This document shows, piece after piece, positions 13,601-25,171 of a stretch of 64,000 nt of DNA. Under the pieces are notes generated by a model, which saw nothing but the letters and a program-made list of their open reading frames with translations, searched no databases and was not told the DNA's origin. A program made the translations under genes and the position numbers. The stretch comes from Pomacea canaliculata (taxonomy: Eukaryota > Mollusca > Gastropoda > Architaenioglossa > Ampullariidae): NCBI RefSeq assembly GCF_003073045.1, contig NC_037603.1, positions 12,964,192 to 13,028,191 on the forward strand, read 5' to 3'. Within the stretch, counting starts at the first letter, position 1. The number at the start of each line of letters is the position of its first letter.

Positions 13601-16095
13601 CGGGCCTCCCGAGAGAAGCACGCGCTCGTCATGCGCACGGTCTGGCAGGCAACGCCTCCCTCGGGTGCCAGCGCCAGGCGCGACAATCGCGCTTCTGTCA
13701 ACCCGAGCCTTATCGCCCATCCCATAATATGCATGCATATAAAAGTCAGTGTGGTGGACGATGCAATCAAGAGACGAAGCTTTTTTGCCAGAGCTTCCTC
13801 CTGATGTGTTTGAATGTTTTAACTTTCGTTTTCTGTGTACACCGCTTTCCTCTTAACTCTTTCATTTTTTTCTTCCTGTCTTTTTGGGTTATTCTAATTT
13901 AAACAATATTGCGAGGTTCTGTAGTTTTGATAGTCTGTAGACTTTCATAACAGAAATGTTCAATGGTGATTTACAATGTCTTATTTCTCTTTGTTCATAT
14001 TCTATCACATTAAGCCTTGTGTGTGTGTGTGTGCTCGCGTGTGTGATTGTTATGTGTTTGGATATATTCGTACTCACGTGTGTGTGTGTGCGCGCACGAT
14101 TTTTTCCACAGTCGTAGACAGACGAAACAAGCTCCATCCCGTCGAGATGGTATGTTTGACAACATCCTAAATATTTGTCTTGTATTTCGCGTTTTATTTA
14201 TTTTTTTTTTATTTTATTTTATTTATTTATTTCATTTTTTTTTTTGCTTATTCAAAAAAAAAAAAATAACTACGCATAATTTGTGCGTGTCTGTGTGTGT
14301 GAGTGTGTGTGTATGTTTGTGTGTGCGTGTATGCGAGTATAAAATTTTTCGTAAGCTCCTATTTAATCCTTTCCTGATATTTGCCATAAAGTAAATATTT
14401 ACGTAAGTGTCAGTGTGTGTGTGTGTGTGCGTGCGTGCATGCCAGGGTGCATGTGAATAACCTATCCATACATCTCCCTGACTATATATTTATGCTGGCA
14501 CGTGCGTGCTCGTGGCCTTGTCATGCATTTATGATGTGTGGCTCGGCACATACAATTTTCAGAAGGTAAGAAAGCCGCGAGATTGCGCGATAACCTCTTG
14601 GGCAGAGGTCAAGGAAGCTCATCAATATCCAGACGACAAGGACGTTTCTATGGAGAAGGATGTCGTTAGTAGACGGGAACACATTCAGAACATGTGTCGT
14701 ACGCATGTGCACACAGGAGGGAGAGTGTCCGACCCTTACATCCATGTACCCAGCAATTTAAGCATGTGCCTCGTACCAAAGGTATATCTTAGCTAGGATA
14801 TAGTTAAGTCTTACCTAAAACTTTAAACTTAAAAAAATATATCTAACTTCTACTTTATGTATTTAAAATAAATAAACTTTGATGTTCATAGATTTTAAAG
14901 GCAAAAATGTTCTAAGTATTTAACATTTTTTCCAATTTATTTAACTGTTCTAGCAGGGACCATGTTTAAGTAATTGTATCTGTTTGTAAAAAACTGTTAC
15001 ACACGTGTGACTACTCTAACAAAGCACTACAATAGACGAGACTTATAAAACGATTGTTGACTCAAAAATTTTTGTAAGTCATTCTTATACAAAAATACAT
15101 TTTCTATTCAAGGCAAGTGCATTCTAACACACACAGACACGCTCGCGAAAAAATAAATTCCATAGCATGCAAAGTAGTGACTCTCTCTTTATATCAATCT
15201 CCATCTCTTTTGCTCTCGATTTATCTCCTCATTACTGTCCCTCCTCTCTTTCTCTTTCAAATATTATGAGAGAACTGGTTGCTGCATGTGATCAGCGTGT
15301 AACAAAACAAAGTAAAAATGAATTTTTACCTTCAGCCCCACCTCCAAAAAAAAAAAATGAAAAAAAGAGTGTGGAACATGATGTTTGTTTAAGTACAGTA
15401 AATAAACAAACCATACAAACCATAAACATTACAAATCAAGATTGTGATCATTAGCAATTTTCTCTCCCCGGTAAAGTCAGCAAACTTACTTTCATATTTA
15501 AATTCACTCATGCACACCAGCCCAGGAAAGGTAAAAATTTAATACATAATTTAACTTTACTGTCAAGACGGTCTCCCGAAATTTTTTAACTTAGAACATA
15601 ACCGTTAGTCTCGGCAGACAAATACCAAAAAGACTATGAAAAAGAATAAAAGAAGTAAAGTTCAGCAAAAGGTAGAATATTTTTAAACGTGTTGCAGGTA
15701 GGCTGCACCTTTTGGAAGCGAGTCTTTTTCCACCTGTACGGCGATAGTGGCAAGACCCCCGGACAGGTCTCCACGCCCCTGGACATCGACCGCCTGTACG
15801 TCCACTTCGGAGGCAACCGCACCCCCAAGACTGTCTCGCTCAATACACAGCCTGGCCGTGACGTCATCTTCAACAGCACCAGGGTCATGTTTGCACGTGA
15901 CCCTTGGAGTCGACTTTGGAGCGCGTGAGTTCAGTTCCCACCGGGGTGGGCTGATTACATTTTTTATGAAAGTCGTCTGCGATGTGTTGCTAAAAAGAAG
16001 AGACAATATAGCGTGGTGCACATGCTGGCCAGTCCCAGGTGTCTTCATGTTTACAAGTTTATGTTTGAAACAACAACTTATTATTATTATTATTA

Positions 16096-16178
<83 letters not shown>

Positions 16179-17927
16179 TACAGTTGTGCATGATTTTTTT
16201 GGTAGTAGTACACAACGAACAGCTTTTTGAGACGTAGCACAGCTATTGGAATATTTAATGTTTCACTCCTTACTTTTACATATTCTCACTTGTTTTGTCT
16301 ATGCGACCCAAGTGCGGATCAAAGTTTACGGTCGGTTGTCTCGGTTCTGATGTTGCTGCAGACTGACTGGGAGCCAGATATCTGGCGCACACTATTAGGG
16401 TCTGAATCCCTTCAGGACAGCATTTCATCGACAGAGAGAGATAATTGCTTGAAAACCATAAATGCGTAGAGAGTTGAAACAAAGTGTTAGTGACACTCGA
16501 GAAGGCGACCATTAAAAATGTGTTCATTAACCTGAATGTGCACACACACACATACACACACAAACGCACACACACACACCGAACCATCCATGAGGCCGTT
16601 GTGTTCCAGGCCAGACGCCAAACAAACGGTTGTAAACAATAAACACAATAAAATACGTTTTCTACATGTACATGCCGATACTTGTACATAAATTGTTGTC
16701 ATTGATCAGTGATGGAGAGAACCTGTGGTAAACAAGAAAGACATCGCCTTATTTACGGCAAGGTGATCTGTTTACCAGAACAACAAGCTGTAGTGGACTA
16801 AGTGTCTTTATCGCACGTGCCTACGTCATAGACTAGATTACCTGTGATACCTTTCGTCGTTTAACTGCACAGGTATGTGGACAAGTTTATTCTTCCGGAC
16901 TCGTGGCTGGACCACGGGCAAAACATCGTCCAGCTCCGCCCTAAACTCGGTGTTAGCGGTGATGAAGGACCGAACAGCAACCACACACGGGATGCCAAGC
17001 AGATGGTAACCTAAGAAATATCTGAGTAAAAAAAAAGTCTTCTTTTAAGTCACTTTTTGTTATTACATTTTTTTTCTTCTCGTACAGGTAGTCAAGCATC
17101 AACATCGATGTTCTAAAATTTAAGCTTGATACAAATATAAATGAATTTTAACAACGATTTTTATAAGGGGACTAGTAGGCTGTTGATGACTATAAATAGC
17201 ATCTTTTATGTTACAGCTAGAGCAACGACAGATAGTAAATAATTTTCGTCTATCGCCGATGCTCACCTCCAACATTCTCTAGTTTCAGAGGTTCGTCTGC
17301 GCTGACGACATCACGTTCAGTGAGTTTTTGAATTACGCCTTTCAAGTCAGCATCGACCCCCACTGGAGCCCGATCCACGAGCTGTGTGACCCTTGCATCT
17401 TCCGACCCCACGTCGTGGGCAAGATGGAGACCTTCGCGCGTGATGCGCGGTACGTCCTCGTCACTTCCGGTCTGGGTCATTTGCTGCAGGGTCTCGACCA
17501 TGCCAGCCACGTGCAGGACGAGCTGCAGCTGCTGACGCGCTACCACTTCCGGATGCTCGAGCAGCGCCCCCTGCTGCGTGCTTGCCTCGATGACGTCAGC
17601 CTTGCGCGCCGCTTGTGGCGGGCGTTCCAGCTTAACGGTTACATCGCTCCTGGCCGGGGATTCCCCGCTGAGCTTCTGACGCGCGAACTGCAGGGGGCGA
17701 CACCTTCGCAGTCGGCGGCCCTCGTCACGTCCCTCGTGACCGCCGCAGCCACAGACAGCGCATTCGGACATGCGCAGTGGGCTGCCGTTCGTCACCGTCA
17801 CATGGTGGCGGCGTACCGGGCGGTATCGAAGGACCTCCTTGCTGCCATGCAGGAAAGGTTCGCTTTGGACTTCGATCTTTTTCAGTACGACCGCGAACCG
17901 GCGGACATCTTTACTGTGTTGCCATGA
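7136..17927 (+). CDS. Carbohydrate sulfotransferase, HNK1ST/CHST8-14 type (six-exon model)
   Basis: Predicted Golgi type II membrane enzyme that moves sulfate from PAPS to a glycan (Sulfotransfer_2 family). The model joins 7136-7241, 11547-11803, 14563-14781, 15698-15924, 16873-17005 and 17289-17927, giving 526 codons with all phases compatible. Residues about 10-24 form a hydrophobic anchor after a basic MRRR start. The 5'-phosphosulfate loop reads CLVPKVGCTFWKRVF across the exon 3/4 junction, preceded by the family-typical SNLS glycosylation site. The 3'-phosphate motif is FARDPWSRLWSAYVDKF across the exon 4/5 junction. The last exon holds the conserved FxxFLxY and CDPCxF regions. The last four exons are secure, exon 1 is likely, and exon 2 is inferred mainly from splice phase. 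The glycan acceptor cannot be read from the sequence; chondroitin/dermatan or GalNAc 4-O-sulfation would be typical of the family. Confidence 0.85.
7242..11546. other. Intron 1 of the sulfotransferase model
   Basis: AT-rich intronic sequence with a compound trinucleotide microsatellite at its start, a degenerate TATG/GTAT-rich patch (about 9540-9740) and short AC runs near 10160-10220. Short open frames here have no recognisable similarity or coding-like composition. Confidence 0.45.
7630..7694. repeat. Compound (CTT)/(CCT)/(CAT) microsatellite in intron 1
   Basis: Trinucleotide runs of CTT, CCT and then CAT follow one another without interruption. Confidence 0.95.
11547..11803 (+). CDS. Possible sulfotransferase exon 2: stem region
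   Basis: An acceptor at aaacag|ga provides exactly the phase exon 1 needs, and a moderate donor (gtgaac) after 11803 leaves phase 0 as exon 3 needs. The translated segment is hydrophilic, rich in Lys and Glu, with runs such as EDRAEELLKYD, as expected for a Golgi stem. I recognise no domain in it. Without it, exons 1 and 3 would not join in frame. Confidence 0.4.
11894..11960. repeat. Candidate dispersed repeat fragment
   Basis: Contains a TTATATAGCGCC-type stretch followed by CTGGACTCAAG. From memory, stretches of this kind recur as repeats in invertebrate and fish genomes. A self-search of the assembly would settle it. Confidence 0.2.
13176..13243. repeat. 29-bp tandem duplication, two copies plus a partial third
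   Basis: The unit starting ACAACAGATGATCACA is repeated at 13176 and about 13205 with two substitutions, and a partial third copy (ACAACAGATG) follows. Confidence 0.8.
13737..13746 (+). promoter_or_regulatory. TATA-like element at the edge of a GC-rich island
   Basis: The sequence CATATAAAAGT directly follows a GC-rich block of about 240 bp in an otherwise AT-rich intron, about 820 bp upstream of the first secure catalytic exon. It could mark an alternative promoter that omits the anchor exon. It could equally be chance. Confidence 0.2.
14563..14781 (+). CDS. Sulfotransferase exon 3: luminal stem and start of catalytic domain
   Basis: The acceptor is tttcag|aag and the donor is aag|gtatat, both phase 0. 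It encodes a basic/acidic linker, the family-typical RREHIQNMC segment, then HVPSNLSMCLVPK, the first half of the PAPS 5'-phosphosulfate loop. Confidence 0.85.
15698..15924 (+). CDS. Sulfotransferase exon 4: PAPS-binding core
   Basis: It starts after gttgcag with VGCTFWKRVFFHLYG, completing the 5'-PSB loop, and ends in FARDPWSRLWSA, the start of the 3'-PSB motif. The donor gtgagt leaves phase 2. Confidence 0.9.
16078..16180. repeat. (TTA)n microsatellite in intron 4
   Basis: About 34 TTA units with a single interruption (ATC) near 16097. Confidence 0.97.
16873..17005 (+). CDS. Sulfotransferase exon 5
   Basis: It continues the 3'-PSB motif with YVDKFILPDSW. It also has an NHT sequon. Acceptor cacag|g and donor atg|gtaacc; it ends in phase 0. 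Confidence 0.85.
17289..17927 (+). CDS. Sulfotransferase exon 6: C-terminal catalytic region and stop
   Basis: It starts RFVCADDITFSEFLNYAF after a tttcag acceptor. CDPCIFRPHVVGKMETF follows, the conserved C-terminal block of CHST8/9/11-14-like enzymes. The C-terminal half extends about 120 residues beyond that block, longer than vertebrate members. It is clearly more GC-rich than the flanking introns, consistent with coding sequence. The stop is TGA at 17925. Confidence 0.9.
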   Translation, partial: RFVCADDITFSEFLNYAFQVSIDPHWSPIHELCDPCIFRPHVVGKMETFARDARYVLVTSGLGHLLQGLDHASHVQDELQLLTRYHFRMLEQRPLLRACLDDVSLARRLWRAFQLNGYIAPGRGFPAELLTRELQGATPSQSAALVTSLVTAAATDSAFGHAQWAAVRHRHMVAAYRAVSKDLLAAMQERFALDFDLFQYDREPADIFTVLP

Positions 17928-18644
17928 CATCGTCAACAGGGAGAGACATTGAGATAAACAAATGACAAGACTGCTTTCTCTTCTGTTTAACGTCTGTAAA
18001 AAGATTTTGTTTTGTCTGCGTTTCAATGACTAGTTTAAGGCCACACCAGCAAATCATTTCCTTCGTAATCAACACATCTAAAACATTCCACTGTACAAAA
18101 ATTGTAAAAAATAATTACTCCTATTAAGAATTATATTCACACATTTATATTGTCATGGCTACAGCCAATGGGAGAGGTGGACGCATGTGTCAATCATATG
18201 AATGTGTGGACGTTTGCAATGTCTCGGTGAGGTGGAGTAGAAAGATTTGTGTCTTTGAAATGGAAGACAAGTTTACTCAGTATTCAGATTTTGGGAAATA
18301 ATATTTTGAACCATGCTGAGCTTAGTGATTTGAAAAAGAAAAAGTTCTCACGTTAGAGACATTTTACGGTACTGCTAGACATTTCGCCATTTCAGAAAGA
18401 ATTTTAACAGGCTTTCAATTAAAACTTTACCCTATACTGTATTTCATTATAAAATATATGAAGATTTCGCGTCTTTTACCTCCTTTATCGTTATTATTTT
18501 AAAAAATTAAACTATATTGTATCTTTTACAGGACTGAATTGATTTTAATTTTCAAACTCTTTTCAGAAACTTAATTATGATGCTAAAAATTGTTTGAAGC
18601 AAGAAGTTCTGTGAAATTTTATCGTGTTGGTTATGTTTAAACAC

Positions 18645-18650
18645 AATAAA
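18645..18650 (+). terminator. Candidate polyadenylation signal of the sulfotransferase gene
   Basis: AATAAA lies 718 nt after the stop codon, the first canonical hexamer I see on this strand. Confidence 0.35.
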
Positions 18651-20924
18651 ATTAAAAGCAAATGTGACACCTGCTAATCATCCCTAATCAGACTCCGAAC
18701 TAAACTAAATGAAGCATGAAGTGTGTTTAGAAAGTCGTGGTTTCACTGAGTTAAAATGAATAGTTATATAACACAAGGAGTAATGTTGTCACAACAGGCA
18801 GAATATGATGCAGTTATGATGTACATTTGTGATTGAAAATGTCTCAATATCTCAGCTCAAAGGCAGGGACCATTCATGGAAGATGTGGTCTACAGGTGGG
18901 AGCGATTTGGAGTAGGTATACACCGATAAAAACATAGACATACACACACCGCAACAAAAGGCGGCAAAAAACACCAAAGTCTACGTTAATAAATAAATAA
19001 AACAAACCAAAAAAAAAATACTTATTGGTATTAAGCTATTTACCTCAAGGGACATCACTCTCATCGGTTGGGCAAGGCTCTCGTCAGTTGTATCCACTAG
19101 TGGTATGTAAAAAAAATATGTCTAAAGCTGTATCTCCTCCTGATGTTACCATTGTTATCATGTACATGCATGACAAAAATAAATAAATAAAATAAAGAGC
19201 TCGTAGAAGTGCAAACCAGAGGTCACCGTGTCTTCAGGAGAGAGGCCAAACATCGTTCGTTCTTTTTCTCGTTGTTTGCATTAAACACAGCTGTCGCCTG
19301 TCAGGATTCCCAGTGTCATTTTACACCTAATAAGGGTTGAAAGGAAATGTAGTTTCGAACTTTCAAGAAAAGCAAAATTCGTAATTTTTCAGGGGTTTTT
19401 TTTCTCTCTGCCGTGTATTTTGCTCTGCTATTTTTTTTCAAACAGTTTGAGAAACCTCCATTGTTCGTGTTCCTCGTGTTTACCGCTGAACAACATTTCC
19501 TATATTTCTGAGTCAGTTTTCAGGTTTTAAACATGGCTTACAAGGCGCAGCACCACTGGCAAGTTTGACTTAACACAAACCCCGAAACATTAGTAAGTCT
19601 GGATCTGGCAGTTTTTTTTTTTGGTTTGTTTTGTTTTTTGTTTTGTTTTTTTGTTTTTTTGTGGTGATTTTTTTTACAAAAGTCTTTTTGGAAGAAACAT
19701 TCTCAAGTTCAATTTTGACAGGCGTTGTCTGGCTGGACACTTTGGCGATTTAAAGATTTAACTATGAATTATTTGAAAAGGTAATAATTTTCAAAAGGTC
19801 TCGAGTTTTTATATAAATTATTGTTCAGTCTGAGGTAGTATTTCCGGCTACGCTGCTAAGCCCAGCTGGTCATAAAATAATTTTAATAACCACTCATGAT
19901 CTGATTTTTAGTGGATTTATACAAAGTCTGGACGAAGAATAATTATAATAAGATTACACTTCACGAAGTAACAGACATTGCAAGTGGCAAGTGCACGACT
20001 TTAACCTTTCTTTCATATACTACAAATAACATTACATAATCAAACACCAATGAAAATAAGATTGGAGGAAAATGCGTTTACAACAAAAGAAGAAATTGTT
20101 AAGAAATCTACTAATGTAGAAAGGGAGAGAGGTAACTAAAATTTGATCGAGAACCATTGGAAAATTCTTTTAAACGTTAATAAATAAATATTTTAATGAT
20201 TATGTTGCGAGAGAAAATATAAAGGGAAGTAATATTGCCGACACTGTTTTTCACCAAATGCTTATTGCCTCCCTTGCATGATATTCCGTTTTCCTCATGA
20301 AATGAAGGTCCGTGGTTGTCCCCACCTCGGATAAGGCTTAGTCTAGTGTATGTAAGTAGGTGTTAGCGTGTGTGTGCGCTAGAGAGGTCTTTACTCTCTA
20401 TACGTTGCACGACATCATATATATAATTATTATGAGCAACATATGTTACAAATAGTTTTTTTTTTATGTCAGGTTTTTTTTAAGACGAATCGAAAGTGAT
20501 AGAAATTAGTTTACTACCCAATATTATGATCATTATTCTCTCTGTCTATATATATATACTAGTGCAAATTTCAATGCACTTGTGTAAACTGCAGTAGCGT
20601 GTTGGTCCTGACATGTCCGTGTCTGTCTGTCTGACATATACCTGCTCATCAGTTGTTATGGCTGTTACTCAACGGCTAAAGTTCTGAGACCCAGGTGATT
20701 ATTTTGCTTCATGGATCGGCAGGTCAAACAAGTTCACTACCCTTTGTCGAGCAAGAAAAGATTCTCTCTGCCAGGTGCCGCCGTTCCTCATAAACCTCTT
20801 GTCTACATTTACAACCCTGTCATATCTATTACCTCCCGTCAGACCCCAGTGGAAGTCGGCTCTAATGGCCATGTATCTTCAAATTTCACCAAGCCTCCAA
20901 GGGTATTCTAGTTTGGAGTAATCT

Positions 20925-21080
20925 TTGATGATGATGATAAGGAGGAGGAGGAGGAGGATTGATGATTGATGATTAATGGATGGATGATGGATGGGTGTGT
21001 GGATGGGTGGATGGATGAGTGGATGGTGGATGATGATGGATGATGATTGATGATGATCATCGTCGTCATTATTATTAATT
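20925..21080. repeat. GATG/GAT/GGA-rich degenerate repeat
   Basis: Interspersed GAT, GGA, GATG and TGGATGG units with ATTGATG variants. A short similar tract occurs at 24987-25030 just before the next gene. Confidence 0.85.
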
Positions 21081-24000
21081 CGTTCAGCTTTATCAAAGTG
21101 TGAGTCTAATTTGAACTAGCTTTCGCTCTAGCTAAGTATATCCAGTCTGTTGTATCATCCTCATCGTCGTCGCCATCGTCTAATGAATATTTTGATTTCT
21201 GTTTTTCTCTGTAAAATGCATTTTTTTTTTACCTTTTTTTTAATTTGACAGATGATTATTTTCTTTATATATGATTGAACTATGTGCTTTAAGATTGAAC
21301 TAGTAGTTGAAATTTTTATAGACCAACCAGCAAAGCGTTTGACTACGAAGGTCTCTGATTGGACAAGACGGCTTTGCAGCCAGCCGTTAGGCAACTTGAT
21401 ACCCCGGGTGGCTAGCGTAGATGCACTTTCTAAATCTGGAGTTGCACAAAGCTTCGCCTGTGTTCAGTTCTCAGGTTTGTCTGTACGCATGGAGCTGGCC
21501 GTTTAACTCTGGCTTCATAAAGATTTGTAAGAATTCGTAAGGCTTTGAGACATGAAAGAGGTAAGTGTAACATGTCTTTACAATCGCTATGTTTACCTGT
21601 GCTAACGGCTTTATTTCAAATGTAAACCGATAGAAACAGCTTTATGCAAACTGAAATACAAGTATCACATAAACAAACAAATGATCATACTATTTCTATC
21701 CCCAGATAAACACAGCACACTAGCAGTCATTAAACTACTGTTGTAGTCATTGAAATATACCGTGAGATTAGTCCTTGGTGAGCATTGTCACTGATTTATT
21801 TCATTAGCTGTCAACAATACAAAAAAAAAGACTATGAGAGAGAAAAAAGAGAGAGACAGAATGAATGAACAAACGAATAAATTAATTTATTAATTAATAC
21901 TATTTCGAAAGTGGGAACATTAGAGAGAGAGTGGGTTATTACTTCCCTTTAAAAGTTCAGATTTCCAAAACACGTGACAAAGAATGTTGCTGTTGTTGTT
22001 GCTGATGTTACTGAGTGGGAGAAGTGTTTCCGTTTGAAATGATTTCGTACTGTTTGGCCAGGGGTCATGAGGCATCGAAATCGAATGCCTTTGAGGTTGT
22101 TTTTTCTTTAAATGTCTAATCAACCGTCACAAATTCATTAAACATGAATAAAAAAAAACATTAGATATCTAGTTTATTTTACAATAACAATCCAGTCAAG
22201 TCATCGTCAACGACCAAGATGGCGTCTTGTATTGTCTTGGCTGTTACTTCCCGATGAGCCAACACTGTGAAAACTAAAACCTTTCTTTCTCTCTTTTTCC
22301 TCGTTCTTTTTCTTTGCGTGTAGCCGGAAAAAAATTCTACGTCCTTTATGCCGTCAACCATGTCCCTTATAAGCCTCAAGCCCCCCTGTAAAGAGATCCG
22401 AGAAAAGAAAGATTTCGTCACTTGCGGTGCGATCATGTAAAGTTAAAAAGAAAGTCTGGACAAAGAGAGTTATGTCCTGTATTCAACCCACCAGTTGTGT
22501 GTTCAAGTAGCAACAGTTCAAGACACATCCTCCATGATATTCACGTGACTCACAAAAAAGTCGAAATCTTCATCTGGTGTTTCCTGACGAGCTGGAGTTT
22601 CGTCTACTGACGATAACTCATTCACTACGTCACACTGCGGCAGAGTTCTGAAGGAACGATAAAAGTATCGCCACTGGCTCCTAAGGTCGAGAGTTTGAAT
22701 GAGGAGAAAAGTTTGCCCTCAGTCTGTTTGTACTCTCTCTCCTTTGGTGTTCATCTGTCAGTCCAGTACACGAAGAGGACCCTCCGGTGATCCTCAGCCG
22801 TTGGTCATGCGCACTGGCGATGCTGGAGGGCAGGACTGCGAAGGTAAAGGATGGAAGGAACGAAGGGGTGGACGAATGAAGAAAATGACGAGACTTTACA
22901 CACAAAGACGGAGTAAAAGAAGCAGAAACCCACGCGGCTCGTGCTAGGTCTGTCGGTCACCCGTTGATAGAGCAGCAACAGTAGCCCAAACAATCTTCCA
23001 CTGTCCTGTGTGGTCATCACCACCTGCTGTGTCCACGAACAGCACCAGCACCACGGTCTCTCACCATCTTGGCACGTCCTACACCACTCCCTGCCTGACT
23101 CAGAGGGTCTTTTTGTGGGGTTCGCCAGAATGTCTCTCAGGGGCTGAAACTAACAGCCAGCGCCCACCCCACGTTTGGCGGGTACAGGGGTTAAAGGTGG
23201 GGTCAACAACAAGACCACTAATAGTAAAAACAGGATCTCGAGTAGCGACGTAAACACGTGAAGTAGAGCGTGAAGGACGTTACACGCCGTTGGAATGGAG
23301 TGAAGGAACAAATATTTTTATTGACATGGACAGCGAGAAAGACCTTCTGTCTCTCGCCGACCCGATAAAAGTAGCATTAGAAAAATAATCGTCTGCTGTG
23401 CGCTGCCTCTTCTCCTGTGTGAGTGCCCTGCGCTAGGAGAAGACATAAATCAGAACAATAACACATAATATGAGGTAGGTGATCTTTATGTGTGTGTTGC
23501 ACTCAGATTGAGTTACTTTGTACTCATTTAGGATAATGGCAACAAACGCCAGTGGATTGTCTTTGTTCACAGATCTGTATATACACATCTCTGCTTTGTT
23601 CAGACATGCCGTGCGAACTTCGTCCCCACACCGTACTTAAAAATTAGCTCAAAACATTTCAAAATCGGTTGTTTTCCAGTCACAGTCACAAACACACGAT
23701 CCGTTGTATCTTTATGTAACCGAGTGGTAGAGGTGTGATGTGATATTGGGAAAACTTAAACTTCTTCCAACTCACTCAAATCAGACGCAGGAACAATGCA
23801 GCAAAAATGGCGCGTCCTTCATTTTCGATGGCGTCACTAGTTCCCCACGTCTGCTTCTCTTCTGACGTCAAACTAGTCTTTGTTTTACGTCATTATACGT
23901 CATGATAACTATGACGTTCTTGACTGGAATACTCAGGGGAAGAGAAGATGGAGACCAAAGCAGATTCGGACAAGAACAGTCGAGAGCGAGGTTGGAAATT

Positions 24001-24224
24001 GACTATCTATCAAATAACAAATTTACAGGAGTCTTATATAAACTCACATTTGAAATGTATTTATATTTTATTATTAATAATAGAGGGAGAAAAATTTAGT
24101 CAGCAATGAAAGCAGCACCTCGACACCGGTGATTTACAACGTGATGACGCTTGTATTGTCAGCGTCTCAAGGAGTCTCTGTAGTGCCACCCGCCCATCTG
24201 TCAGGCAGAACTCTCGGGGTGGGG

Positions 24225-24305
24225 AAAATACGGGAGGGAGAGGGGAGTAGGTTTCGAACTCTGGTTAGGGTGGTCTAGATGCTAAAGTTACAATAGCTTG
24301 AGTTT
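24225..24305 (-). repeat. Possible tRNA-derived SINE fragment
   Basis: On the minus strand GAGTTCGAAACC matches a pol III B box. No convincing A box is visible. A nearby GGGAGGGAGAGG motif also occurs near 26093, beside another tRNA-like stretch. Confidence 0.22.
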
Positions 24306-25041
24306 TAGACCAAAGAGCAAAAGAAAGAACAAAGGAAGGTGCTGCGGATGTTTCGTATTCATCAGGGTGCAATCCACTTGTCGCTACTCCATAAAGAGGC
24401 TCTGTGCTCAGTAGAATCTACTCCATGTTGACAAGAGTAGGTCTGAGCTGATAGTCTTTATCGGACAACACTTTTAGCCCACAGAGAAACTGGAGAAACA
24501 AAACGCCCAGCAAGACAGTGGCACAGCGCTTGGTACACTGTACCACTCACCACCGATGGTGACCCTTGTCGCAAGGGTTAGCGGTTGTCATGGCGTAAGC
24601 ACGGTGTCAATGGGTACGCCGAGTTTCCGAACCCTTTCATCTCCTCCACTTCACACCTGAATGACTAATAAATCAAGCAGTCTCAGAAGAAAGGTTCTTG
24701 CGAAAGCAGGGATCTGAAGCCGTAGTCAGGAGCTGATATTATCGGCCAGACACCTCCATCCACCTCCATCCACAACCCTCCCCATGCAGTGGTTATCGAA
24801 TTATCGAAAATCGAATGAGCTTGCTTTTGAAGTTATCAGTCACAAAAAAATACACTTACATTAACTCCGATGGATTACCTGTAGGTGACGTAAGTGCATA
24901 CTTCTTACCATTATAAAACAGATTTAGTTGAAAAAGAAAGAAATATTTTAATGAAAATAAAGCGTTTAAAAAATAACAATAGTTTGAACGATGATGATTG
25001 ATGATTGATGATGGATAATGGATGATGTTATTTGTTTGCAG

Positions 25042-25171
25042 ATTTGTTTCACCATGCTGAAGTTACGGTGGAGATGGAGGTGGATCTTGTTACTCTTTCT
25101 CGTCCTGTTCATATTCCTGTCTGCCATCATCCACAGACCAGACGGATTGAAAGATACAGAAGGAATCACAC
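25042..25171 (+). CDS. Glycosyltransferase exon 1 with 12-nt 5' leader; coding starts at 25054
   Basis: A good acceptor (tttgtttgcag) sits 12 nt before the ATG, so at least one untranslated exon probably lies upstream. The exon encodes the anchor and a short stem, and ends at donor gtgagc in phase 1, which fits exon 2. Confidence 0.75.

Larger units (their letters stand above)
11804..14562. other. Intron 2 of the sulfotransferase model
   Basis: Mostly AT-rich, with a GC-rich island at about 13500-13740 followed by a TATA-like element, a 29-bp tandem duplication, and several TG runs from 14010 to 14440. Open frames between 11930 and 12680 on both strands do not resemble known proteins and could be remnants of an old repeat. 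Confidence 0.4.
17928..25041. other. 3' UTR of the sulfotransferase and intergenic region
   Basis: The first several hundred bases are probably 3' UTR, with a candidate AATAAA at 18645. The rest is AT-rich intergenic DNA with a GATG-type repeat (20925-21080), another just before the next gene, and possible tRNA-derived SINE sequence near 24240. No supported exon was seen. Untranslated exons of the next gene must lie somewhere here if the acceptor at 25041 is used. Confidence 0.45.

Noticed and set aside
16330-16420. tRNA-like GGTCTGAATCCC stretch in sulfotransferase intron 4
   Set aside because: B-box-like only; A box and stems could not be identified.
17250-18026. 258-codon minus-strand frame
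   Set aside because: Antisense shadow of the GC-rich last sulfotransferase exon; the plus strand carries the conserved motifs.
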